From Lycorma delicatula (lineage: Eukaryota; Arthropoda; Insecta; Hemiptera; Fulgoridae): DNA of 64,000 bases. Positions 33,412 through 45,169 of this stretch are shown here, in pieces (positions within the stretch are counted from its first letter, which is position 1; each line of letters begins with the position of its first letter). The stretch is taken from contig NC_134456.1 of assembly GCF_047948215.1 (NCBI RefSeq), positions 55,693,959 through 55,757,958 on the forward strand, given 5' to 3'. The notes below the pieces were generated by a model, which worked only from the letters and a program-made list of their open reading frames with translations, was not told the DNA's origin and made no database searches. A program made the position numbers and the translations under genes.

Positions 33412-34261
33412 ATATCACACAAAAATAATTTTATTATGTTGTTCAAGTTTTACCGTTTAGACAAACACAGCAAACAACATTCAAGGTTATGACTTTTAAA
33501 AAGAGCATCATTAAATAAGATTATCATAGATTGAATGCTGTAACCGATCTAATAATATCTACAGTATTATCGTTAATACTTTTCATTCATTCACAATTTT
33601 TTAAGCATTCTTTATATAGAGTTTTATAATAACCTGATGAAATAAATAATTATCAAATAAATTATGTAAAATTATTACAACTAGGATAAAAGTGGATTAT
33701 ACTTCTTTTTTTTTTACCGAATTTATAATAAAATTACAACAAAGAACAAAAAATTGCAATAACACCTTTCAGTAATAATAATAATAATAATAATAATAAT
33801 TTATTTTTTTTATTTATTAGTTTGTATTTTTTGTGCAATAGGACAGCCTTTGTGTATTACACAATAGTACATAAAAAAGAATATCTATATACATTAAATA
33901 TAAATTAAAAATGTCAATATAAATTAAAAATACAAATTTTAATCATTAGTTCATAATAATTATTAGTCATTGGTTAATAATCATAGCTCATATAATTATT
34001 AGTTCATAAAAATAAGAGTAATACTGGTGTTTTAATTATGTTACACAATTATATTATTATATGTCTTTGCATAAATACAAGATTACAGATAAACATATAC
34101 ACTTAATTAAAAATACACATAATTCAGGAAACAAAATTAAATAATATAGTTTAATAACAATAATAATTTATTATTAGTTACAATTCAAAAATTTACATCT
34201 TATTATCTCCTTCATCCAATTACATTTAATTAGAATTTCAGTTACTTATACAGCACTGTCA

Positions 34262-34318
<57 letters not shown>

Positions 34319-34439
34319 CACACACATATATATATGTGCAGGTAAAAAAGACACAAAAGAAATTTACGTCATTGTTATACAATATAATTGATTTTAATTA
34401 TTAAAATATTTATTTATTTATTAATAGAAAATTGTTTTA
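33412..34439. other. AT-rich sequence with AAT and AT microsatellites
   Basis: (AAT)n lies at 33772-33801 and an AT/TA run with CACA interruptions at 34261-34335. Words of the type cataaaaataa/tcataataat repeat irregularly. No gene is seen. Confidence 0.7.
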
Positions 34440-36670
34440 ATTTATATAACTTAACTACGGTCAAGCAGAAGAGGGTTAGTGAAGTTCTGTAGTAATCTAG
34501 TATTATGGGTTTTTATACTTTTAATATCTATATTATATCGGAGTAAAACCTACTCAGTTCAAAAACAAAATTCTTCCTCGGTTGAAAAAAGTCTATTTTA
34601 TCATATTTTTTTACAGCAGTTAAAGCGCATCTTTAAGAGATAATGTGTAGAGTATGCAAGAGGACAAAAGTTTTGAATATTGCTTCCGGGTGTACGTAAC
34701 TGTATTTCGTTTTCGATGTATAGTCTCTTCAAGAATTCCAGGTTGAGGTTTTATATTCAAACTGGCTTCGAACAAGTGACTTGAAGAGTAAGACACAAGG
34801 TCGAGGATCAACCAAAGGTCTCGCAATCCATTTCAACAGACCAAGATTTCTCTTCGCTCGGCTCACAATCATGTCTGCGTGTTTAGAAAGGTATAGCTTG
34901 GAGTCAAGGAGTATGCCTAGGTCGGTGACGGAGTTCACAGTATTAATGGGAAGAGAGTTTATTGTATGATTATACCAAGCAATGTTAGTTTTTCGGGAGA
35001 ACGGAATATGTTTAATTTTTGAGAAATTTAGCGGCATGTGATTTCTCATTGCCCACTGGTAAATATGGTTAATATTGCGTTGTAACATTAGGTGATCATG
35101 TAAGCTTTTAATCTGAAGAAATATTTTAAGGTCATCGGCATACATACTCAGACCAACAGAGACGGATTCAGTAATATCATTTATAAAAAGTAGAAACAGC
35201 AACGGACCAAGGTTGGAACCTTGTGTAACTCCAGAGATTGCAGAGAATTCTCTTTGGGAAGTGCATCCAGCATACCTAACAGCAAAAGTTCTGTTATTCA
35301 AGTATGAAGAGATCCACTTGACAAGACGCTCACTGAACCCAAATTCAGCCAACTTCTTTGGAGCAGGTAATGGGGCATTTTGTCAAATGCTTTTTGAAAA
35401 CCAAAATAGATAGCATCCACCTGACCTTGAGATTCAACAACAGGACCAATTTTATTAAGGAAACAATTGAGGTTTTTTGGTTGTGGAACGGGATTGCATG
35501 AAGCCGTATTAAGAAGCGTAGATTTTATGTTGGATGTTTTGAGGTATACGAGATGTTAGGATTGATTCAAAAATTTTAGAAAAGGAGGATAGGACGGAAA
35601 TAGGGCGGAAATTAGAAATAAGGGGGAGACCAGGTTTGGGAATTGGAGTAACGATCGCCTTTTTCCATAGGCTGGGGAAGGTACCTGATTTCAAGCTCCA
35701 GTTGCACAATGAGGCCAGAATAGGAGCGATCACGCTGCTGACGCATTTAATAATAAATGGTGGTATGCCATCAGGTCCACTGGCTGCCTTGTGATTAATT
35801 CCGTTAATGGTGGTTAATACTAATTCGACGCTGACATAGGGTATATCAAGCTCAGCACAGTTCATCCGATCTTTGGACGTTGAAGAGGTATCCGCTTGTA
35901 CATCCTCTGGAAAAGACTGAAACACAGATTGAAAGTACTCCCCAAAACGAGTACATAGCACTTGAGGATCGGTGACTGGTTCATTATCGATCAGAGGTGC
36001 AACTACTCTTTCTGGGTTAGATCTGTGTTGAGAGACGTATTTACAAAACCTTGAAGGCTTAAACGTTAGATCGCTTTCGATGAACCTTGCGTGGTTATAA
36101 TTATCCCTAGAAAGCATCAGTTTAACTTTCTTTCGTAGCTCTGAAAACGAGCGATAGTCAGAAGTAAGTCTCGTTAATTTAAATCGTCGATGTGCTACTT
36201 TTTTCTTCTTAATCAGCGCTATAAGTTCGGCTGAAAACCAGAACGGAAACTTAGGCGATCGACGACGAGTGATGGAACATTCTTGGCTATAGCTTTTCTG
36301 AACACCTGATGGAAATTCGTCACAGCTTCGTCCAGGTTAGGACACAGAAGAACATTGGCCCAATCTGCGTTCGTCACGTCTATAAAGAAAGATTTAAAGT
36401 CTCCCTTTCTGAAATTATACGTGGAACGATTTGTAACATGATCATGAATGAACGAAGAGTCGTGTAAGATTATTGAGAACGGAGGATGATGTTTATCCGG
36501 GTGCACAACACCGTCCGAAGAAAGAGTTGACACAGTTACATTCGTCAATACAAAATCTAGGCTAGTTCCTTGTGCAAAGTTATGGTTATAAAAACCTAGG
36601 TTCAAAAAATCTACTAGATTGAAGATGTGGTTAGATCGACGTAAAATATGATCAATGTTATGTTACTTTA
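34440..36670 (-). pseudogene. CR1/Jockey-group LINE relic: endonuclease end, RT and C-terminus
   Basis: Minus-strand frames in order: 36605-36219 is the end of an APE endonuclease (GTSLDFVLTN, then SSDGVV and DKHHPP); 36117-35509 is the linker and first RT motifs (KAASGPDGIPPFIIK, WKKAIVTPIPKPG, FRPISVLSSFSKIFE); 35352-34729 holds GVTQGSNLGPLLFLLFIND and the catalytic MYADD, continuing into LGILLDSKL and the thumb; reading then continues to RLLQNFTNPLL near 34470. Frameshifts between about 35350 and 35510 and at about 36120-36220 split it. RT motif A falls in the first gap. The endonuclease N-terminus is missing exactly where the Helitron-like element begins (36671). Confidence 0.85.
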
Positions 36671-36703
36671 CTAGCAGACCCGGCAATGCTTCGCTATTGC
36701 TAG

Positions 36704-36747
<44 letters not shown>

Positions 36748-36773
36748 GTGTGTGTGTGTGTGTGCGTGTGTGT

Positions 36774-36815
<42 letters not shown>

Positions 36816-37327
36816 GTGTGAAAGTTTGATATAACATTAAAAAAATTTTACCTCTCACTTTATAAAAGTTAGAACGTAATTAAATCCAATGGGCAAAAAA
36901 ATAGCACCACCTATTGGATGTAATTCAAACCGCTCACTAAACACAGTAATCGGTAGAAAATAACTGTTTAATAAAAAGAGATATGGCTATAAAATCATCA
37001 CAGTTAATAGTGAACATAAAGAAACTTACAAAACATTACGGAACTTCACAATATTAACCTTTTACTTAATAAAAGTCAAAATGTAAATAAATCTAATTGT
37101 CAAAACAGCACTAACCATCGGATTTAATTCAAACTACTCTCTAAACATAGTACTCTGTTCAAAATACCCCTAACTTAATTTCTACTAATCAGATCGAGGA
37201 TTTCAATAGCTTTAAACCTTCTACGAACAACGCGGACCACCTTGCAAAAACCTGCGCGTAAATTGGTCCAGTAAATTTTTAGTTTATAGCAGACAATTAT
37301 ACAAACATTGCCATTTATGTATATAGA
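36671..37327 (-). mobile_element. Short non-autonomous Helitron-like element, copy B
   Basis: On the minus strand it starts TCTATATACATAAATGGCAA (37327) and ends with gcaatagcgaagcattgccg, ggtctg and CTAG at 36671, followed by T. A 3' hairpin followed by CTAG|T is a Helitron hallmark. It aligns with copy A (2910-3300) across the body. A block of about 130 bp (tgtttag.gag...gtttgaatta, then gttctaacttttat) is duplicated inside copy B only. No ORF and no target-site duplication are seen. The base before TC is not A, so the 5' end may be imprecise. Confidence 0.75.
36703..36809. repeat. (TG)n microsatellite inside Helitron-like copy B
   Basis: About 107 bp of TG repeats with a few C interruptions lie directly inside the 3' hairpin of the element. 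Confidence 0.97.
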
Positions 37328-37354
37328 AGAAGAAAGTTTGTATGTTTGTTTCGT

Positions 37355-37735
37355 AAATATCTGGACACCCTCACCACCTAGCGGGTAAAGTTTTTGCAAA
37401 ACGTTATCTTTTCTCGTAACTAATATATTCTGAAAATAAACCAAATCGGTTCATAAATACAATTTTTCTAAATATTTCAACCCGAGTGCCACCTAGCCGA
37501 TCCATTTTTTGCAAAAATATTTATTTCCACCTAACTAATATATATTCTGAATATGAACCAAATCGGACCGTAAATGCAATTATTCCAAATATCTCAACTC
37601 CAACGCTATGTAGCGGGTCCATTTTTTACAGAGGTATTTATTTCCATGTAACACATATTCTGAATATGAGCTAAATCGGACATAAAATACAATTTTTTGA
37701 AATATCTCGACCCCTGCGCCACCTAGCGGATCCAA
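37355..37735. repeat. Tandem repeat, about 115-bp units, 3.3 copies
   Basis: Units begin at about 37355, 37470, 37587 and 37700 with aaatat(c/t)t(c/g), followed by ccacctagcgg, a-rich tttttgca, ctaatatattctga and aaccaaatcgg. Unit spacing is 115, 117 and 113 bp. They are followed by aaatttgttcggaatcggatg and gacaaacaaacaaac, wording typical of dispersed non-coding elements, so the array may be internal to a larger element that reaches 37845. Confidence 0.8.
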
Positions 37736-37844
37736 ACTAATTCAGAAACGTTCGCGGGCGTACACAACAACTCGCCAAAATTTGTTCGGAATCGGATGAA
37801 TGGTATAGAAACGCATACGGGACAAACAAACAAACAAACTCATT

Positions 37845-38565
37845 TTTACTTCTTTTTTACGACGTAAAGGAAGTATTGTGATCGCGAAAAATGTCGGTTT
37901 TCAGATTTCAACGGAAATATCCATTTTGACCATCTTTGAATCCATTTCGAATAGATTCGGCGTGACGTCTACATGTACGTACGTATGTATATCGCATAAC
38001 TCAAAAATTATTAGCCGTAGAATGTTGAAATTTTGGATTTAGAACTGTTGTAACATCTAGTTGTGCACCTCCCCTTTTGATTGCAATCGACTGGACCAAA
38101 AGTGTCCAAAAAAGTCTAATTTCAATTTTTTTTTATTTTGGAATTTTTCTTAACTGTAGTAATAAAGCCCCCATTGGAGAAATTTTCAACGTTAAATCAT
38201 AAGTAGTACTTATTTTCATTGGTTCCAGAGTTATAGCTAAATAAAATATTAATTTTTGAAATATTTGGCTCTTTCAAGAGGAAGGCAGGCACATCAGTTC
38301 AAATCCCAGTTTCCCCTTTTTTTTTAACTTTTTTTTAATATAAATATATTGATTTATTAATAATTATTAATCTCTGATTGTAACAAAAATTTTACTATAA
38401 GCAATAATTCAGTAATAATAATAATAATATATATATATTATATATATGAAAAAATAACAGAAGTTATTAATGAAATAAAATTTTATCTAATAAAATGTAT
38501 ATTTGTAATTTAATAGGCGTACAAGCAAGTCATGTGATGTCACATCAGATTTATATATATATATA
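37845..38565 (+). repeat. ~700-bp interspersed repeat family, longest copy
   Basis: This copy runs from ttacgacgtaaaggaagtat through tccattttgaccatctttg, acatctagttgtgcacctcc, gattgcaatcgactggacc and tcagttcaaatccca to gatgtcacatcagattt. Parts recur at 13366-13600 (-), 28905-29060 (-) and 53835-54420 (+). It has no coding capacity. The element class is unknown. Confidence 0.8.
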
Positions 38566-40039
38566 TATTGATAACACTTCATTTCATTGCGAACAAGATT
38601 ACCTTTTGTTACCGATAAATAAGAACAAAATATTTAAATGATATTAATGATTTTATAATATTTGTCAGAAATATATAATTTTAAATGCAAAGAATTTTTT
38701 TGATTTCAGAACTAATAAAAATAAATTATATTAGGTCATACAAAACTACCAAAATAGATACCGAAAAACATAGAAACCTAGGAATATAAATTAAACTGAA
38801 GATACTGAACTAAAATTACATAGGACAGGCAGAATATATATATACCCACAGACAACTGAAACACAACAGAATCAGCTTTTGTTAATTACCTCTTATATAC
38901 AGGATACTCAATGGCAATAACACTACACTGCAAAATTAACTAAGATCTTAAGAGTTTAAATTTGCTAATAGAGTAAATTTGACAAAAAAATAGATGATCA
39001 AACAAAATATAATTTAATATACATTATTATTCAATTATATACTTTAGGGATTTCGTAACTTTTTTGAGATGATCGCCATTAAAAACAGTGCTTTCGGAAA
39101 TTTTTCTGAAAAACGTGCTGACAATTAGGTTCAGAAACTAATTTTTTCAAAGAAAAATGTTTCAATTATTTAACAACTATTACGTTTCCTAATAATTTTT
39201 AAAAAAATATTAACATCTTTGTCGTATTGCACAGAGAAAGCAAATTGAAATATGGAATAGTTATAGGTAAAATTCTAAGATTAACCGCTAATTAGATTTC
39301 AGAATATTAGAACACGTGATTAGAGAGAAATTTGAAGTACAATAAAATAGAGAGTTATTCACAGTAACATTTATTGTTAAACATAGTATAATATAATAAA
39401 AATGAATGTTGTATTAATAGAATGGAATGGAGAATACCATAAAATAGTCAAATGAATGATAACGAAAAATAAAAGATAATAAATGTGGGCTTAAATTTTC
39501 AGTTAAATAGTAAAGAAAAGAGAATTTTTATTTTAATAGCAATTATTTAATAAATGAACAATTATTAATTATTTTGAAAGTTATATTTTCATAATAAATA
39601 ACCAACCGGAATTTAATTAAATTTTGATATGCTGTATATTTTAATTTTCATGCCTATAAACATATTATTTTAATTAATTATTTTATCGGTTTTTATTCCA
39701 TATTTGACTTTTAATTCACAAATCTATTGTAATTTTGACTGACTTTTGATAAAAAATATTAATTTTCTTTGTCATGTAACTTCTTTTGTCACAGGGATAC
39801 GTTTAATGATGACTTTGTGTCAAAGATACCCCAATAGTTAACAACTTATTGTTAAGTACATTCCATTATTTTTGGAATACAAATATTTTTGTTTTGATAT
39901 TTACTATTAAAGTTCTATTAAATTAAGAAGAAAAAGGTTTTATATCGTAAAGTATCGCATACTTACTCATATTATGTTTGCGCGGGTGAACGCACACACA
40001 TCTAGTATGTAGATATAAAATGTTCAATGATTAATGAAC
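38566..40039. other. AT-rich intergenic sequence, nothing recognised
   Basis: No coding signal was found. Short AT runs lie near 38555. Confidence 0.55.
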
Positions 40040-40220
40040 TTTTGGGAAGCTTTTGTCCGTTTGTAGCAACATCAGGCGAGAACCAATCGACTGATTAATT
40101 TCAAATTTTCAGAATACATTCATGTTATCCTAGGGATAACATGAATAACAGAGATATTTTAAGCCATAGATCAAGGCCCTAGTCCCCTTGGGGCTGAAGT
40201 TGTGAATTGTTCCTCTTGGA
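40040..40220 (+). repeat. Interspersed repeat fragment, related to 7615-7765
   Basis: It matches 7615-7765 in reverse complement and contains a local inverted repeat, atgttatcctagggataacat (about 40123-40143). Confidence 0.5.
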
Positions 40221-41373
40221 TGACGATATAATTCTGTTTTTGATGTTTTTCTATGTAAAGATAATAGACCAACAAATTGATGTGCGTTTTATAACTCATT
40301 CGATTTTCAACTGTCTACCTTGACCTCTTCCCAAGATGTATAGGGTATCGTAGTTTAACGGAAAGGGAATCGTAAGAAGATATTTTCATCTACAGCAGTA
40401 GCGTATTAGAGCTTCTATGTCAAGAACGAGGGAAACGGTGTAGGAAAGAGAGCTTTTCGGCTTTAATCGTTATTTATCAGTATTATTCTCACAAACATGA
40501 GGATAACGCAGCGGGGTTCAAAGGGTGGAGATTCCGAGATAAATGGGAAGGGCTTGCTTTGCTCGCCCTGATAATATAATGTAACGGTTAGTGTAATATA
40601 AAACTAAAACTAACCTGTTATCATCTGACTGTTTCCTCTAATACTTTTGTAATGTACGTCTTTTACTTAACGAAAAATTAATTTTAAAAAGTCTTTTTTT
40701 TTTGTATTTTTAAATAAATTTCAAATTTATAGGACTGGAAGATGTTAATCCGTCCGTTTTGGAAGAAGAAAAAGAATAAAAGTCGTGTGTTTTTCAGAAT
40801 CATTTTATTAGGAAAGTCATTTTTTTTAATTTAAAAAAAAATATTTTTTTTTTAATATCTCGTTCTGTGGTAGTTTACCAGCTTATTTTAACCTGCTAAT
40901 ATTAGAATCTAAAAAATTTAAACATCGTTAAGGTGAAACTTTACATAAAATTCTTAACCGAGATTTCTTTATATATAAATGTTCTCCAAAGTTAAATTGA
41001 GAATAAATCACGTTATCTAAATATAAGCTTACTTATTATTAATTAAATTAAATTAAAAAAATATTTATTCGGCATAAAATTTGTGTTTCATCATCTACGA
41101 TATGTTGTTAGAAAAGCAGATTTCTTAGAAATTAATATCATTAAGATTTTTGTAGTTAATGATAATAAAAATGGTTAGTAATTTTTTTTAGAAGCTAATT
41201 TAATTTTCTATTCTTTTAAATTTTGTGTCTGTTGCCACAAAATACATTAGAAATACATGTCTACAAATATTTATATTTTTACATGTTAATTAGCGAAGAA
41301 GTAATAAAAATTTTTAAAAACACGCCGACGAATGCTGTTGATAATAATACTTCAAATTCATATTTTTGTTAAA
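40221..41373. other. Mixed AT-rich sequence, no gene
   Basis: About 40330-40620 is less AT-rich but has no recognisable coding or terminal-repeat signal. The remainder is AT-rich up to the LINE. Confidence 0.5.
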
Positions 41374-41380
41374 TAAACAT

Positions 41381-44098
41381 TTTTTTTTTGTCTTCAGTCA
41401 TTTGACTGGTTTGATGCAGCTCTCCAAGATTCCCTATCTAGTGCTAGTCGTTTCATTTCAGTATGCCCTCTACATCCTACATCCCCAACAATTTGTTTTA
41501 CATACTCCAAACGTGGCCTGCCTACACAATTTTTCCCTTCTACATGTCCTTCCAATATTAAAGCGACTATTCCAGGATGCCTTAGTATGTGGCCTATAAG
41601 TCTGTCTCTTCTTTTAACTATATTTTTCCAAATGCTTCTTTCTTCATCTATTTGCCGCAATACCTCTTCATTTGTCACTTTATCCACCCATCTGATTTTT
41701 AACATTTTCCTATAGCACCACATTTCAAAAGCTTCTAATCTTTTCTTCTCAGATACTCCGATTGTCCAAGTTTCACTTCCATATAAAGCGACACTCCAAA
41801 CATACACTTTCAAAAATCTTTTCCTGACATTTAAATTAATTTTTGATGTAAACAAATTATATTTATTACTGAAGGCTCGTTTAGCTTGTGCTATTCGGCA
41901 TTTTATATCGCTCCTGCTTCGTCCATCTTTAGTAATTTTACTTCCCAAATAACAAAATTCTTCTACCTCCATAATCTTTTCTCCTTCTATTTTCACATTC
42001 AGCGGTCCATCTTTGTTATTTCTACTACATTTCATTACTTTTGTTTTGTTCTTGTTTATTTTCATGCGATAGTTCATGCGTAGGACTTCATCTATGCCGT
42101 TCATTGTTTCTTCTAAATCCTTTTTACTCTCGGCTAGAATTACTATATCATCAGCAAATCGTAGCATCTTTATCTTTTCACCTTGTACTGTTACTCCGAA
42201 TCTAAATTGTTCTTTAACATCATTAACTGCTAGTTCCATGTAAAGATTAAAAAGTAACGGAGATAGGGAACATCCTTGTCGGACTCCCTTTCTTATTAGG
42301 GCTTCTTTCTTATGTTCTTCAATTGTTATTGTTGCTGTTTGATTCCTGTACATGTTAGCATTTGTTCTTCTATCTCTGTATTTGAACCCTAATTTTTTTA
42401 AAATGCTGAACATTTTATTCCAGTCTACGTTATCGAAAGCCTTTTCTAGGTCTATAAACGTCAAGTATGTTGGTTTGTTTTTCTTTAAACTTCCTTCTAC
42501 TATTAATCTGAGGCCTAAAATTGCTTCCCTTGTCCCTATACTTTTCCTGAAACCAAATTGGTCTTCTCCTAACACTTCTTCCACTCTTCTCTCAATTCTT
42601 CTGTATAAAATTCTAGTTAAGATTTTTGATGCATGACTAGTTAAACTAATTGTTCTGTATTCTTCACATTTATCTGCCCCTGCTATCTTTGGTATCATAA
42701 CTATAACACTTTTTTTGAAGTCTGATGGAAATTCCCCATTTTCATAAATATTACACACCAGTTTGTATAATCTATCAATCGCTTCCTCACCAGCACTGCG
42801 CAGTAATTCTACAGGTATTCCGTCTATTCCAGGAGCCTTTCTGCCATTTAAATCTTTTAATGCTCTCTTAAATTCAGATCTCAGTATTGTTTCTCCCATT
42901 TCATCCTCCTCAACTTCCTCTTCTTCCTCTATAACACCATTTTCTAATTCATTTCCTCCGTATAACTCTTCAATATATTCCACCCATCTATCGACTTTAC
43001 CTTTCGTATTATATATTGGTGTACCATCTTTGTTTAACACATTATTAGATTTTAATTTATGTACCTCAAAATTTTCCTTAACTTTCCTGTATGCTCCGTC
43101 TATTTTACCAATGTTCATTTCTCTTTCCACTTCTGAACACTTTTCTTTAATCCACTCTTCTTTCACCAGTTTGCACTTCCTGTTTATAGCATTTCTTAAT
43201 TGCCGATAGTTCCTTTTACTTTCTTCATCACTAGCATTCTTATATTTTCTACGTTCATCCATCAGCTGCAATATATCGTCTGAAACCCAAGGTTTTCTAC
43301 CAGTTCTCTTTATTCCGCCTAAGTTTGCTTCTGCTGATTTAAGAATTTCCTTTTTAACATTCTCCTATTCTTCTTCTACATTTTCTACCTTATCTGTTTT
43401 ACTCAGACCTCTTGCGATGTCCTCCTCAAATATCTTCTTTACCTCCTCTTCCTCAAGCTTCTCTAAATTCCACCGATTCATCTGACACCTTTTCTTCAGG
43501 TTTTTAAACCCCAATCTACATTTCATTATCACCAAATTATGATCGCTATCAATGTCTGCTCCAGGGTAAGTTTTGCAGTCCACGAGTTGATTTCTAAATC
43601 TTTGCTTAACCATGATATAATCTATCTGATACCTTCCAGTATCGCCTGGCTTTTTCCAAGTGTATATTCTTCTATTATGATTTTTAATTTGGGTGTTGGC
43701 AATTACTAAATTATACTTCGTGCAAAATTCTATAAATCGGTCCCCTCTTTCATTCCTTTTGCCCAGCCCGTATTCACCCACTATATTTCCTTCCTTGCGT
43801 TTTCCAATGCTTGCATTCCACTCTCCAACTATTATTAAATTTTCATCTCCTTTTACGTGTTTAATTGCTTCATCAATCTCTTCGTATACACACTCTACCT
43901 CATCATCATCATGGGCGCTTGTAGGCATATAGACGTTAACAATCGTTGTCGGTTTAGGTTTTGATTTTATCCTTATTACAGTGATTCTATCGCTATGCGT
44001 TTTGAAATACTCCACTCTCCTCCCTATCTTCTTGTTCATCACGAAACCTACTCCTGCCTGCCCATTATTTGACGCTGAGTTAATTACTCTAAAATCAC
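41381..44098 (-). mobile_element. LINE insertion, second long copy of the 30455 family
   Basis: Poly-A (T-run at 41381-41389) marks the 3' end, and the 5' truncation lies at about 44098, within the endonuclease. A candidate 7-bp target-site duplication TAAACAT lies at 41374-41380 and 44099-44105. The sequence is nearly identical to the intact copy, with scattered substitutions. Confidence 0.9.
41394..44098 (-). pseudogene. LINE endonuclease-RT ORF with one nonsense codon
   Basis: The frame starts inside the endonuclease (DFRVINSASNNGQ) and is collinear with the 30472 ORF. One substitution changes the Trp codon of VEEEWENVKKE (TGG) to TAG at 43365-43367. Downstream, the same frame is open for 31 codons before the next Met at 43271 and on to the stop at 41394. 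The GEWNAS box has Glu where the intact copy has Asp (GDWNAS), a change in an endonuclease active-site motif. RT motifs including RFADDIVIL are intact. The copy is dead through truncation and the stop but retains almost all of its coding sequence. Confidence 0.9.
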
Positions 44099-44105
44099 TA
44101 AACAT

Positions 44106-45060
44106 ATTCTATAACAATAAACATATTGTTTAAAATTAATGTACTTAATTGATCAGTGATGCATTTTTAACCGGTTTATCAGTTTATTTTCAATTTTTTT
44201 TTTGTTATAGATGAGTCTGATAAATGTCATTTTCGCATCCCCCAAAAATGGGGGAGTGTTGGACTCGCAAGGGTTCGGCTAAATGTTATTAAGAGCCTAT
44301 GTGTATCCGCACCTTACCGGCTAAAACTCCTATCTCACCGTTTTCCCCTTCCGAGGCCGGTCCTGTAATTAAGCATTGCACGGCGCCAGGAGATGTCTTT
44401 AGGCTCCAGGGGTCCAGAGTCCCCGCGCTGCATCACCGTCGCTCATCTGCACAAGTGCAGACGCACGACGGCTCCACACGGGGTTATCCTGCGCCCCTTC
44501 ACCATCAGGTCACTTTCTTCACCCGAGTCTCATATGCAACTCTCATTCGTTGCTGGGTGATCTTCAGTCCTCTTACTGATCTGGGTCCTAAATGAGGCTC
44601 TATCCTATACTCTAGCTATTATCAATTTACATTAGACATAAAATAGATTTATGATCCCTGTAGGGATATGTGTAATATATGATATTCTTTCTTATGAAAG
44701 ATATTGGTTGAAAAATAGTTTGTACGTATAGGAATGCTTAAGGATTTTGTTAGGAATAGAGTTTTACTACATGACGTCATATCTGAGTACTTTTACAAAT
44801 TCAACCGTCAACGGCTGATATATAAAATAAAATGGTAATGAAATCATAAAGTTTTCATTAACTTATTACATACCTATATTTACTGTCTGTTGAAGTGATA
44901 TATTACAGGTGCTGGTTGGAAATAAGAAAAGCAATTTATTTTAAACCCATAATCGATGTGAATAATTACCATCGAGTAAATAGGTTATAAATATCACAAA
45001 ACTACTAACATTTATAGTTCTGATAATTGATCTGATTGTTTAACACAAGTGTATTTTTTG
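44106..45060. other. Intergenic, with a GC-richer structured block
   Basis: About 44219-44610 is clearly less AT-rich than its surroundings. It holds short hairpins: CCCCCA/TGGGGG (44239-44254) and TCTGCAC-aa-GTGCAGA (44446-44461). A 98-codon plus frame (44299-44595) shows no family resemblance. It may be an untranslated end of a neighbouring LINE. The rest is AT-rich. Confidence 0.45.
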
Positions 45061-45169
45061 CACTAATTGTTCAATCTCGCTTTTTACTTATTCTTTTTTT
45101 GTACGATAAGACGAAGTTACTTCCGAAGTGCCTTTCTTATAGTCCAAACAAAAATAATTAATAAAAATC

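Noticed and set aside
34261..34335. Possible replication origin or scaffold attachment site from the long AT run
   Set aside because: It is a simple microsatellite next to a LINE 3' end; AT-richness alone is not evidence of an origin.
44299..44595. 98-codon plus-strand ORF in the GC-richer block
   Set aside because: It shows no recognisable domain, and GC-richer sequence by itself lengthens chance ORFs. Left as unassigned sequence.
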